Positions 1-5,395 of a stretch of 6,268 bases of DNA are shown here, in pieces. Location: assembly GCA_029239935.1 (NCBI GenBank), contig JARBTY010000182.1, positions 1 to 6,268 of the forward strand, given 5' to 3'. How positions within the stretch are numbered: position 1 is the stretch's first letter; the number at the start of each line of letters is the position of its first letter. This stretch comes from Clostridia bacterium. GTDB taxonomy: Bacteria; Bacillota_A; Clostridia; Lachnospirales; Cellulosilyticaceae. A program made the position numbers and the translations under genes. The notes beneath the pieces were generated by a model. The model was given only the letters and a program-made list of their open reading frames with translations, was not told the origin of the DNA and did not search any database.

Positions 1-289
1 TGGGTGTAATCACCCCTGCATTATTGATTAAAACATCCAGATGCGTATAGGTTTCTTTGAACTTTTTAACAAACTGTCTGATACTTATTTGACTTCCTAA
101 ATCACAAAGCATCAAATGTACTTTGGTATTGCCGCTTTTTTGTATGATCTCTTGCAATGCCGCTTCCCCTCTTTTTCTATTTCTTGCAAGAATAATAACC
201 CTGCTGCCCCCCTTTGCAAGTATCGTAGCTGTTGCCTTTCCCATTCCTGCACTGCCGCCTGTTATAAGTATTATTTTTTCACCGCTCAT
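1..289 (-). CDS. Short-chain dehydrogenase/reductase (SDR), N-terminal part, cut by window edge
   Basis: This is the first 96 residues of an NAD(P)H-dependent oxidoreductase with a Rossmann fold; the rest lies beyond base 1. The glycine-rich cofactor loop TGGSAGMG is at residues 10-17. An ARN sequence after the second strand (R36) suggests NADP(H) preference. CDL with D63 fits the adenine-contacting acidic position, and the NNAG motif is at residues 89-92. The pattern DLGSQISIRQF (63-73) resembles retinol-dehydrogenase-like SDRs, but the substrate cannot be told without the catalytic YxxxK and C-terminal half. The ATG at 289-287 follows a good Shine-Dalgarno (GAAAGGAG, about 6-7 nt upstream), and the cofactor loop sits at the normal distance from it. 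The gene is in the same direction as the SPFH/zinc-ribbon/TPM operon, but about 220 bp separate them. Confidence 0.93.
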   Translation of the reverse strand, partial: MSGEKIILITGGSAGMGKATATILAKGGSRVIILARNRKRGEAALQEIIQKSGNTKVHLMLCDLGSQISIRQFVKKFKETYTHLDVLINNAGVITP

Positions 290-510
290 CTCTCTCTCCT
301 TTCATGAATTACCTTCTCTTATGACAAAACGATATGTCCTTTCTTTTGATCATAAATGATTAAACTTCTGTATCTATTTTACTTATGATACTCTATCGGT
401 AATTGTTTGGAAAGGTATAACCCGTGTAGATGAAATAGTGAGCATATAGTACGCCATGTATGACGTTCTCTTATATTAACTATTTTATTCAGGCCGCTTA
501 TCCTTCATTA
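290..510. other. Intergenic region between TPM gene and SDR gene
   Basis: No coding region can be supported here on either strand. A short imperfect hairpin (451-466) lies downstream of the TPM stop, but no T-run follows it on the minus strand, so I do not call it a terminator. No sigma-A promoter with two good boxes is evident for the SDR gene. Readthrough from the upstream operon or a regulated, poorly conserved promoter are both possible. The only clear signal is the SDR ribosome binding site at about 296-303. Confidence 0.6.
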
Positions 511-1356
511 TTAAAATTTGCGTCCGCCGCCCCCATGGCTTCTTCCACTGCTTGAAGTATGTGTTCCACTTCCGCCGGAATTAGTATTGATTTTTACATG
601 GGTTACTGTTGTGTTAACATGACGGTCATAACGCTCTGTTATATCAAAAGAATTATGATCGAGATACGTTGTGGCATTGGTAGTAGACGTCCCTCTGTTG
701 TTCATAGCCATAACTCCAACCGATATGCCTCCTATGACTAGGGAAATCAGCAGGTAAATAGGCAATCGGTCACCTAATTGCCCTTCTTCTTGTGTCACCG
801 GAGAAGCTACCCCTGGGGGCTGCGTGGCTGGCAGCTTTCCCGTCTCTCCTTTGCCCAGTGCATTTCCAGCACTTGGTATACCTTGACTGATATAACTTGC
901 TGCTGTCTCTAAAAACACCGCCGAGCCTTCTCCGTAAGCCCCACTACTCAGATGTGTATACACTGCATCCAGTATGCTTTCTATCCTTGAATCCGTTAAA
1001 GTGTTAATAGCCGCTCCGCTGGTAGATATATATACTTCTCTGTCTGCCATATTAATCAGTAAAAGTACCCCGTCTGCATTTTCTCCATATCCAAACCCAT
1101 TAACGTCATAAAAGTCATCGGCGTATTCACGGGAAGTTTTACCCTCATTATCATCGGCTGTAACAATCACCATATCCATCTTCAAACTTTCGGACAGCTC
1201 TAGCGCTGTTTGCTGTAACGTATTTTTTTCTTGCTCAGTAAACAAGGCTGCCTGGTCATAGACCTTTTGTTCAACAGCTAAAGTCTTAAGAGCTGGCAAA
1301 AATATCAGCGGCAGGACAATCAGTAGAAAAAGACTTATTTTTTGATATTTAATCAT
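511..1356 (-). CDS. TPM-domain membrane protein (YgcG/YdjH-like)
   Basis: This encodes 281 residues. Residues 1-27 are a signal sequence or signal anchor (hydrophobic run 8-23, possible cleavage after TLA). The TPM domain spans about 32-156, opening with VYDQAALFT and carrying the family core NGFGYGENADGVLLLI (86-101), then DREVYISTSG. A Pro/Gly/Thr-rich linker (about 165-195) leads to a membrane helix at about 198-218. The tail is low-complexity, ending in SSSGRSHGGGGRKF, common in bacterial TPM proteins. The domain therefore probably faces outside, tethered to the membrane. A plant TPM protein has been reported as a phosphatase; activity here is unknown. An in-frame ATG at 1416 would add 20 residues with no ribosome site and would place Arg/Asp before the signal sequence, so I use 1356. 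That ATG has AGGAGGG 8 nt upstream and overlaps the preceding stop (ATGA), indicating translational coupling. It is the last gene of a three-gene operon and is equivalent to B. subtilis YdjH. Confidence 0.92.
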   Translation of the reverse strand: MIKYQKISLFLLIVLPLIFLPALKTLAVEQKVYDQAALFTEQEKNTLQQTALELSESLKMDMVIVTADDNEGKTSREYADDFYDVNGFGYGENADGVLLLINMADREVYISTSGAAINTLTDSRIESILDAVYTHLSSGAYGEGSAVFLETAASYISQGIPSAGNALGKGETGKLPATQPPGVASPVTQEEGQLGDRLPIYLLISLVIGGISVGVMAMNNRGTSTTNATTYLDHNSFDITERYDRHVNTTVTHVKINTNSGGSGTHTSSSGRSHGGGGRKF

Positions 1357-2438
1357 ATGAACATCCCTCCTAATAGCAGAACTATAAACACAGCTGCTGA
1401 AATAAGCGCAAACCATACCATTGCCCGCAGTTTACTAATAGGCAGATTTCCTGCAATCTTACCAGTCTGCCCATTCATGGCAAACATATAAACTTTTCCT
1501 TTATAATTATAAGTAAACATCCATGTGGGAAGCAGCACATAGGTGGCCTTTGACTCATAAATATCTATATTACAATCCCTCACTGATACACTGCTGTATC
1601 CTGTTATGGTATTTTGCAGCAGCCTTTGGGAATACTCCTGTACACGGGTTTCTATCCGTCCATAGACATCCTGATCATCCATATCATACTTTTCTGCTAA
1701 ATATCCTGATAAATAGGACATCGAAAAATCCTGTAGCTGGCTGTAATCATAAGGCTCCAGTGTCTGCATCAGATGATCATCTGCCTTTTTTGAGCCATCT
1801 GCCGGTATGCCTCCAAAACTTGCCTTGCCCGCCCTAAAAACATCATAATGCTTTGTTTCAGTATAGCGATGCTCTCCGCTGGTCCATGTCCGGACGGTTC
1901 TCCCATCAGCCCTTATACCACCTTTTATATCACAGTCAAAAAGCCAAAAGGGAATATAGATACCAGATAACAGCTCGAGCTGGGACGCACCGGTAAAATC
2001 CTTGGATAATAAAGGTTTCTTTTTGCACCATTTGATAAAAAGCTCTGTAGCAGCCTGCCTTTCAAACTTAAATGGGATAACCTTTGCCGGTCTATATGCC
2101 CCTGCCAGCTGCCCTGGAAGAATAGCTGGATTATGACAATAATAACAAAACGTCGCAGCGGTCGTCTCATCTGTTACAATCTCTGCCCCACAGCTGTTAC
2201 AGCTATAAACCCTTGCTTTATTTTCAAACTCGGCATCTTCTGCTTGCAGTTCTCCTGCTTGCCGTTCTTCTGCTCTTTCTTCTTCCTTTTCTGTACTCCC
2301 TTTGCTCTTTTCTTCTATGGCTTTTATCTCTTCTTCATTAAATCCACTTAGACAAAACTCACACTGCCAATTTTGTGTATCTCCATTAAATTCAAGAGGT
2401 CCCCCACAGTTTGGACATTTATAAGTTATTATTGACAC
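1353..2438 (-). CDS. Double zinc-ribbon protein with C-terminal membrane helix (YdjG-like)
   Basis: This encodes 361 residues from the GTG at 2438-2436. An N-terminal zinc ribbon has CPNC (8-11) and CEFC (26-29). A strongly charged Glu/Lys/Arg linker, probably coiled-coil, covers about 35-75. A second ribbon has CNSC (80-83) and CYYC (98-101). A large domain (about 105-330) rich in aromatic residues follows (IYIPFWLFDCD, LLPTWMFTYNYKGK), and the last 20-24 residues form one membrane helix. Databases often call such proteins TFIIB-type zinc-ribbon or RNA-polymerase-subunit-P-like, but there is no reason to think it acts in transcription. Domain order and operon partners match B. subtilis YdjG, a membrane partner of the PspA/SPFH stress system. 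The GTG start gives MSIITYKCPNCGG, close to the usual family start, with AAGGGG 9 nt upstream. The in-frame ATG at 2447 would add three residues but abuts that AAGGGG directly. It starts 21 nt after the SPFH stop and overlaps the TPM start. Confidence 0.88.
   Translation of the reverse strand: MSIITYKCPNCGGPLEFNGDTQNWQCEFCLSGFNEEEIKAIEEKSKGSTEKEEERAEERQAGELQAEDAEFENKARVYSCNSCGAEIVTDETTAATFCYYCHNPAILPGQLAGAYRPAKVIPFKFERQAATELFIKWCKKKPLLSKDFTGASQLELLSGIYIPFWLFDCDIKGGIRADGRTVRTWTSGEHRYTETKHYDVFRAGKASFGGIPADGSKKADDHLMQTLEPYDYSQLQDFSMSYLSGYLAEKYDMDDQDVYGRIETRVQEYSQRLLQNTITGYSSVSVRDCNIDIYESKATYVLLPTWMFTYNYKGKVYMFAMNGQTGKIAGNLPISKLRAMVWFALISAAVFIVLLLGGMFI
1365..1371 (-). promoter_or_regulatory. Ribosome binding site deciding the TPM start, inside the upstream gene
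   Basis: AGGAGGG on the minus strand lies 8 nt before the ATG at 1356-1354 and within the last codons of the zinc-ribbon gene. It selects the internal ATG over the in-frame ATG at 1416, and with the ATGA overlap it suggests coupled translation of the two membrane proteins. Confidence 0.85.
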
Positions 2439-2447
2439 GCTGACCAT

Positions 2448-2453
2448 CCCCTT
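2448..2453 (-). promoter_or_regulatory. Ribosome binding site supporting the GTG start of the zinc-ribbon gene
   Basis: AAGGGG on the minus strand lies 9 nt before the GTG at 2438-2436 and directly adjoins the alternative ATG at 2447-2445, too close to serve it. The match to AAGGAGG is only moderate, so the start choice remains tentative. A weaker AAAGAG further upstream could serve the ATG instead. Confidence 0.5.
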
Positions 2454-2459
2454 GACTCT

Positions 2460-3791
2460 TTATTTGATATCCTTTTCATCAAAAACATCTCCGCATTCTG
2501 GGCAAAACTTAGGTATTTGCATCGTATCTGCTGGTTCAAAACCACACTTGTCACAGCGATACTTTTTGGGTGCTTCTGGCTTCTTTTTCCCACATTCCAT
2601 GCAGAAATTCCCAGTATTTACAGCTTGGCAGCTGCAAGTCCATGAAGTATCTTTGCGTTCTGGCTTAGGGCTGCCGCATTCTGTACAAAAACGCCCTGTG
2701 TTTTTCTGTCCGCAGGAACATGACCATTCCTCTGATGGAGTGATAGCCTTATCAGAAGTCTCTGCCTTTTGTGTTTCCTGCTGTTTTTGTTGCTGCATCT
2801 GAGATTGGTTGCTCTGCGAAGCAGCGCCCATAAAGCCGCCTGATCCCTGCATGCCCATGCCAACTCCCATGAAGCCTGCCATAGAGCCGTTTGCATTGGA
2901 TCCTGCTGCTTCAATTCCTCTGGCTATTGAGCCCTGAACATACCCCTCTCTTATTGTAGGGTCTTGCAGCATAGCCCCTTGATTGCGCATTGTAATAAGC
3001 TGTTTAGATTCCTCATCATAAGAAATACTGGCAATGCCCACCGACTGTATCTGCATACCTCGCATTTGACTCCACTCAGTGTCTAGTACAGTCGCCATAT
3101 ATTTTGCCAGTTCCATGCTTTTTGAAGTAACTAATGAAATCCTTATGCCGTCAGCAGACATCTGATTGATTGCTGCCTGCAGGGCTGTCATGAACTCAGA
3201 TAAGTACTGCTCATTGATATCATTAATATCCACTTGATCTTTATTCCTCGGAATAGCCTCCATAAAAAATTTAAGTGGCTCCACAATCTTTATTGAGTAG
3301 TTCCCATGAGCTCTTAAGAATAATTCTGCATTATAAAAATTATCAAAATAATTGATGGGGTTGCGGGTGCCAAATTTGATACCCTTTACTTCCTGAAGGT
3401 TAATATAATAAACCTGCTGTACCCCTGATGTGACACCTGCGAACTTAAAGCGGTTAAAAGTTTCTTTTACTGCTTCCTTAAGTTCCCCGTTAAATAGTGA
3501 TGGCAGGGTTGAATGACTTACTTTGTAATACCCTTCTTCTGCGGTGTAATCCACTATTTTCCCGCCATCCATAAGTATCATCAATTGATTGGGGTAAACG
3601 TGAATAATAGAACCATTTGATACCGTTTTGTCCGTTCCTTTATGATTCGTGTTGCGGGCATCTTTTGCTCTCACTTTTACACCAGCTGTCATAACTGTTG
3701 TATCTCCCATAGACTGTGGCTCAATGACCTCCAGCCACTGATCTGCCAGACCTCCGCCCAGTGAGCTAAATGCTGCTTTGATAATTCCCAT
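2460..3791 (-). CDS. SPFH/Band-7 domain protein with three C-terminal zinc ribbons (YdjI-like)
   Basis: This encodes 443 residues and is the first gene of the operon. Residues 1-290 form the YdjI-type SPFH (Band_7_1) region often labelled 'virion core protein'. It opens with MGIIKAAFSSLGGGLADQWLE, has YPNQLMILMDGGKI near 66-79, and ends in a helical segment. No transmembrane helix is visible, so membrane association would be peripheral or through partners. A Gly/Met-rich then Gln-rich linker (about 300-345) follows. Three zinc ribbons come next: C358/C360/C369/C372, C386/C388/C397/C400 and C413/C416/C430/C433. The first two are tandem copies of a 28-residue unit with a CxC first knuckle; the third is a classical CxxC ribbon. 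B. subtilis YdjI is shorter and helps attach PspA to the membrane; this protein is probably the scaffold of an equivalent complex with the two downstream membrane proteins. The ATG has GGAGGG 5 nt upstream. Confidence 0.92.
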   Translation of the reverse strand: MGIIKAAFSSLGGGLADQWLEVIEPQSMGDTTVMTAGVKVRAKDARNTNHKGTDKTVSNGSIIHVYPNQLMILMDGGKIVDYTAEEGYYKVSHSTLPSLFNGELKEAVKETFNRFKFAGVTSGVQQVYYINLQEVKGIKFGTRNPINYFDNFYNAELFLRAHGNYSIKIVEPLKFFMEAIPRNKDQVDINDINEQYLSEFMTALQAAINQMSADGIRISLVTSKSMELAKYMATVLDTEWSQMRGMQIQSVGIASISYDEESKQLITMRNQGAMLQDPTIREGYVQGSIARGIEAAGSNANGSMAGFMGVGMGMQGSGGFMGAASQSNQSQMQQQKQQETQKAETSDKAITPSEEWSCSCGQKNTGRFCTECGSPKPERKDTSWTCSCQAVNTGNFCMECGKKKPEAPKKYRCDKCGFEPADTMQIPKFCPECGDVFDEKDIK

Positions 3792-3796
3792 AGTAT

Positions 3797-3802
3797 CCCT
3801 CC
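3797..3802 (-). promoter_or_regulatory. Ribosome binding site of SPFH gene
   Basis: GGAGGG on the minus strand lies 5 nt before the ATG at 3791-3789. It is the strongest Shine-Dalgarno near this end of the gene and fixes the start, consistent with the family N-terminus MGIIK. Confidence 0.85.
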
Positions 3803-3851
3803 AAAATGATTGTTTATAATTCTTATATTAGCATAGGGTGATGTCCCCCGC

Positions 3852-3884
3852 AAAGAAATAATACCTTTCACCTATTATTTCTTT
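3852..3884. repeat. Perfect 12-bp inverted repeat, candidate operator
   Basis: AAAGAAATAATA (3852-3863) and TATTATTTCTTT (3873-3884) are exact reverse complements separated by 9 bp (CCTTTCACC). The repeat covers the predicted -10 box and start site of the leftward SPFH operon and lies just upstream of the nitroreductase promoter candidate. Position and symmetry suit a repressor site for a dimeric regulator. The RNA could also fold as an A/U-only hairpin in the leader, but this would be weak as a terminator. Confidence 0.6.
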
Positions 3885-3902
3885 ATGTTTTTCTATAGCC
3901 AA
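3874..3902 (-). promoter_or_regulatory. Predicted sigma-A promoter of the SPFH/zinc-ribbon/TPM operon
   Basis: On the minus strand, TTGGCT (3902-3897, four of six to consensus) is followed after 17 nt by AATAAT (3879-3874, five of six). Transcription would start near 3867, leaving a leader of about 75 nt. The -10 box lies inside one arm of the inverted repeat at 3852-3884. A TAATAT further downstream is an alternative -10. I found no SigW-like TGAAAC/CGTA pair, although SigW drives the B. subtilis counterpart. Confidence 0.45.
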
Positions 3903-3906
3903 GTTC

Positions 3907-3935
3907 TTTCCTTTGGTATATCATTTTATTATAAT
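3907..3935 (+). promoter_or_regulatory. Candidate promoter of the nitroreductase gene
   Basis: A consensus -10 TATAAT (3930-3935) is preceded at 17 nt by only a weak -35 (TTTCCT, 3907-3912, three of six). Transcription would begin near 3942, within the palindrome at 3935-3946, giving a leader of about 19 nt. The poor -35 suggests either activation or low basal use. Confidence 0.4.
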
Positions 3936-3946
3936 TTGATATCAAA
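3935..3946. repeat. 12-bp perfect palindrome between -10 box and ribosome site
   Basis: TTTGATATCAAA reads identically on both strands. It touches the last base of the TATAAT box and overlaps the Shine-Dalgarno AAAGGAG (3944-3950) by three bases. CTTTGGTAT at 3911-3919 is also an inverted copy of ATATCAAAG at 3939-3947 with one mismatch, so the promoter is flanked by related half-sites. This looks like an operator for the nitroreductase gene, but AT-rich DNA produces such palindromes by chance more often than average. Confidence 0.4.
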
Positions 3947-3960
3947 GGAGACTCTATAAA

Positions 3961-4521
3961 ATGAATGAAACCTTAAACGCGATTTACAATCGAAGAGCCA
4001 TCAGACACTATACCTCGGATCAGCTCCCAGACGATCAGCTTCAAGAGATATTAAATGCCGCCCTGCATGCTCCCAATGCTATGAATAAGCAAAATTGGCA
4101 CTTTACTGTCATACAAAATAAAGATTTGATGAACAAACTTTCTTCACTCATTACTGATAATATTATTAACCTAAATATCAAACCTTTAATCAAAATGATA
4201 AGTCATCCCGCATATGATCCTTTTTATAATGCCCCTACCGTTATCTTCATAAGTGGCAATGACCATGCTGAGTTTGTCAAAATTGAGGTGGGTGCTGCTG
4301 CTCAAAACATTGCTCTTGCCGCCGAGTCCCTTGGATTAGGTTCTTGTGTGATGACCATGCCGATGTATGCTTTTGCTTCTCAAAATGCTGAAGAACTTAA
4401 AAAATATTTGGGTATACCGGAAGGGTATTCTTATATCTGCTCTGTAGTCCTTGGGTATACCGAAGGCGAACTCCCTGAAGTTCCTTTAAGAAATACTGAT
4501 GTGATCAACTACATAAAATAA
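3961..4521 (+). CDS. Nitroreductase-family FMN oxidoreductase
   Basis: This encodes 186 residues, a normal length for the compact nitroreductase fold, an FMN-dependent dimeric enzyme using NAD(P)H to reduce nitro compounds, quinones or related electrophiles. The N-terminal NRRAIRHY (10-17) supplies the basic residues that hold the FMN phosphate. APNAMNKQNWHF (37-48) is the usual APS-xxNxQPW flavin segment with Asn for Pro before Trp. YNAPTVIFIS (89-98) is the core strand, and GAAAQNIALAAESLGLGSC (111-129) is the conserved dimer-interface and flavin helix. LGYTEGE near the end matches the family C-terminus. The true substrate cannot be inferred. The ATG follows AAAGGAG with 10 nt spacing. The gene is divergent from the SPFH operon across 169 bp containing two symmetric elements, so shared stress control is plausible. 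Confidence 0.92.
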   Translation: MNETLNAIYNRRAIRHYTSDQLPDDQLQEILNAALHAPNAMNKQNWHFTVIQNKDLMNKLSSLITDNIINLNIKPLIKMISHPAYDPFYNAPTVIFISGNDHAEFVKIEVGAAAQNIALAAESLGLGSCVMTMPMYAFASQNAEELKKYLGIPEGYSYICSVVLGYTEGELPEVPLRNTDVINYIK

Positions 4522-4605
4522 AAAAATATATATTATTCCTATGATGTATGGATATACCCTGTCCTGGAAAACATGATACTATCCTACTTTAAGAAGGTGA
4601 CTATT
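4522..4605 (+). other. Spacer between nitroreductase and DUF421 genes
   Basis: 84 bp of AT-rich DNA. I see no hairpin followed by a T-run that would terminate the nitroreductase transcript, and no two-box promoter for the next gene. Cotranscription of the two genes is therefore possible but unproven. Confidence 0.4.
4594..4600 (+). promoter_or_regulatory. Ribosome binding site deciding the DUF421 start
   Basis: AAGGTGA lies 5 nt before the ATG at 4606 and matches the 3' half of the extended anti-Shine-Dalgarno complement (AAGGAGGTGAT). The in-frame ATG at 4573 has no such site, so the gene is taken to start at 4606. Confidence 0.7.
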
Positions 4606-5331
4606 ATGCGTGAATTTTTTCAGGACTCTGCTATTGTTATCATACGGCTTATTACGATTCTTCCTTTAACCCTGTTTGTTGCTCTCTATATGGGAAAACG
4701 TGCCATTGGTGAGCTGCCTGTATTTGATTTTCTTATCGTCCTCATCCTTGGTTCAATCGTCGGTGCAGATATTGCAGACCCCAATATCAAACATCTTCCA
4801 ACGGCTGTAGCCATAGTTAGTATAGGACTTTTGCAAAGATTTGTTTCATCTGTAAAAATCTCTCATCGCAAGCTAGGCAAGCTCATTACCTTCGAACCTA
4901 CTGTTGTTATACAAGATGGCCAATTCCTCAATAAAAACCTTAAACAGGTCGGCTACTCTATTGACAATGTGCTCCAAATGCTCAGAGAAAAAGATGTTTT
5001 TGATTTATGTGAGGTCGAAGCCGCTTTTATTGAGCCCGCCGGCACTTTAAGTGTCTTAAAAAAAGCTGACAGTCAGCCCGTTACTTTAAAGGATCTGAAG
5101 ATTAAAAGAAGATCCTCTAGCATAGCCTATCCTGTTATATTGGAAGGAATTATAGAAGTGAGTGTTCTTGAGTATTTCAAACTAGATGAGACATGGCTTT
5201 ACGAACAGCTTACTTTTCAAAAAGTTACAGATATCAATAGTGTGTTTTTTGCCTCTCTAAATGCCAATCTCGAACTCCACATTTCTCTGAAAGACAAAAC
5301 CCCAGTTCTTGTTGTGCCCGTCAGCCATTAA
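4606..5331 (+). CDS. DUF421/YetF-family membrane protein
   Basis: This encodes 241 residues, typical for the YetF/DUF421 family found in multiple copies in Bacillota. Three membrane helices occupy about 8-29, 38-56 and 64-83. The signature MGKRAIGELPVFDFLIVLIL (29-48) matches the family's GKRxxGEL-x-FDF motif between helices 1 and 2. The cytoplasmic part begins with FEPTVVIQDGQFLNKNL (from residue 96), continues with LREKDVFDLCEVEAAFIEPAGTLSVLKK, and ends in a second small module with YPVILEGIIE and FFASLNANLELHI. The biochemical role of the family is unknown; some relatives are linked to spores or stress. An ATG at 4573 would add 11 residues but lacks a ribosome site, so 4606 is preferred. 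It follows the nitroreductase by 84 bp and converges with the coiled-coil gene through a shared terminator. Confidence 0.9.
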   Translation: MREFFQDSAIVIIRLITILPLTLFVALYMGKRAIGELPVFDFLIVLILGSIVGADIADPNIKHLPTAVAIVSIGLLQRFVSSVKISHRKLGKLITFEPTVVIQDGQFLNKNLKQVGYSIDNVLQMLREKDVFDLCEVEAAFIEPAGTLSVLKKADSQPVTLKDLKIKRRSSSIAYPVILEGIIEVSVLEYFKLDETWLYEQLTFQKVTDINSVFFASLNANLELHISLKDKTPVLVVPVSH

Positions 5332-5333
5332 TA

Positions 5334-5376
5334 AAACCCCTGCTGCTAGTTTTATCTTTACTAGTAGCAGGGGTTT
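5334..5376. terminator. Bidirectional intrinsic terminator between convergent genes
   Basis: A 17-bp stem (5334-5350 with 5360-5376) encloses a 9-nt T-rich loop. The arms read AAACCCCTGCTGCTAGT and ACTAGTAGCAGGGGTTT, with a single G/T mismatch. On the plus strand GGGGTTTACTTT follows the stem; on the minus strand GGGGTTTTATTA does. It starts 2 nt after the DUF421 stop and lies about 20 nt beyond the stop of the leftward coiled-coil gene, so it can serve both. Confidence 0.9.
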
Positions 5377-5395
5377 ACTTTAAGCACTTCACCTA

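Noticed and set aside
116..359. Two overlapping plus-strand reading frames of 63 and 78 codons
   Set aside because: They lie mostly antisense to the SDR gene, whose cofactor and NNAG motifs are unmistakable. They have Cys/Ser/Leu-rich translations and no ribosome site.
451..466. Hairpin downstream of the TPM gene as a terminator
   Set aside because: The stem is only 6 bp with a G/T pair, and no T-run follows on the minus strand.
1357..1416. 20-residue N-terminal extension of the TPM protein
   Set aside because: It overlaps the upstream gene by 60 bp, lacks a ribosome site and would bury the signal sequence; the ATG at 1356 has AGGAGGG at good spacing.
2720..2910. Gly/Met- and Gln-rich segment of the SPFH protein as a sign of frameshift or fusion
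   Set aside because: The frame is continuous and such flexible linkers before zinc ribbons are normal in YdjI-type proteins.
2452..2914. Plus-strand 116-codon frame and minus-strand 98-codon frame
   Set aside because: Both are shadows of the SPFH gene's zinc-ribbon region, whose Cys pattern is plainly the coding frame.
3852..3884. Inverted repeat as an intrinsic terminator
   Set aside because: The stem is nearly all A/T and sits between divergent promoters with no gene ending there, so an operator or leader element is more likely.
4573..4605. 11-residue N-terminal extension of the DUF421 protein
   Set aside because: There is no Shine-Dalgarno before the ATG at 4573, while AAGGTGA precedes 4606; the shorter protein fits the family.
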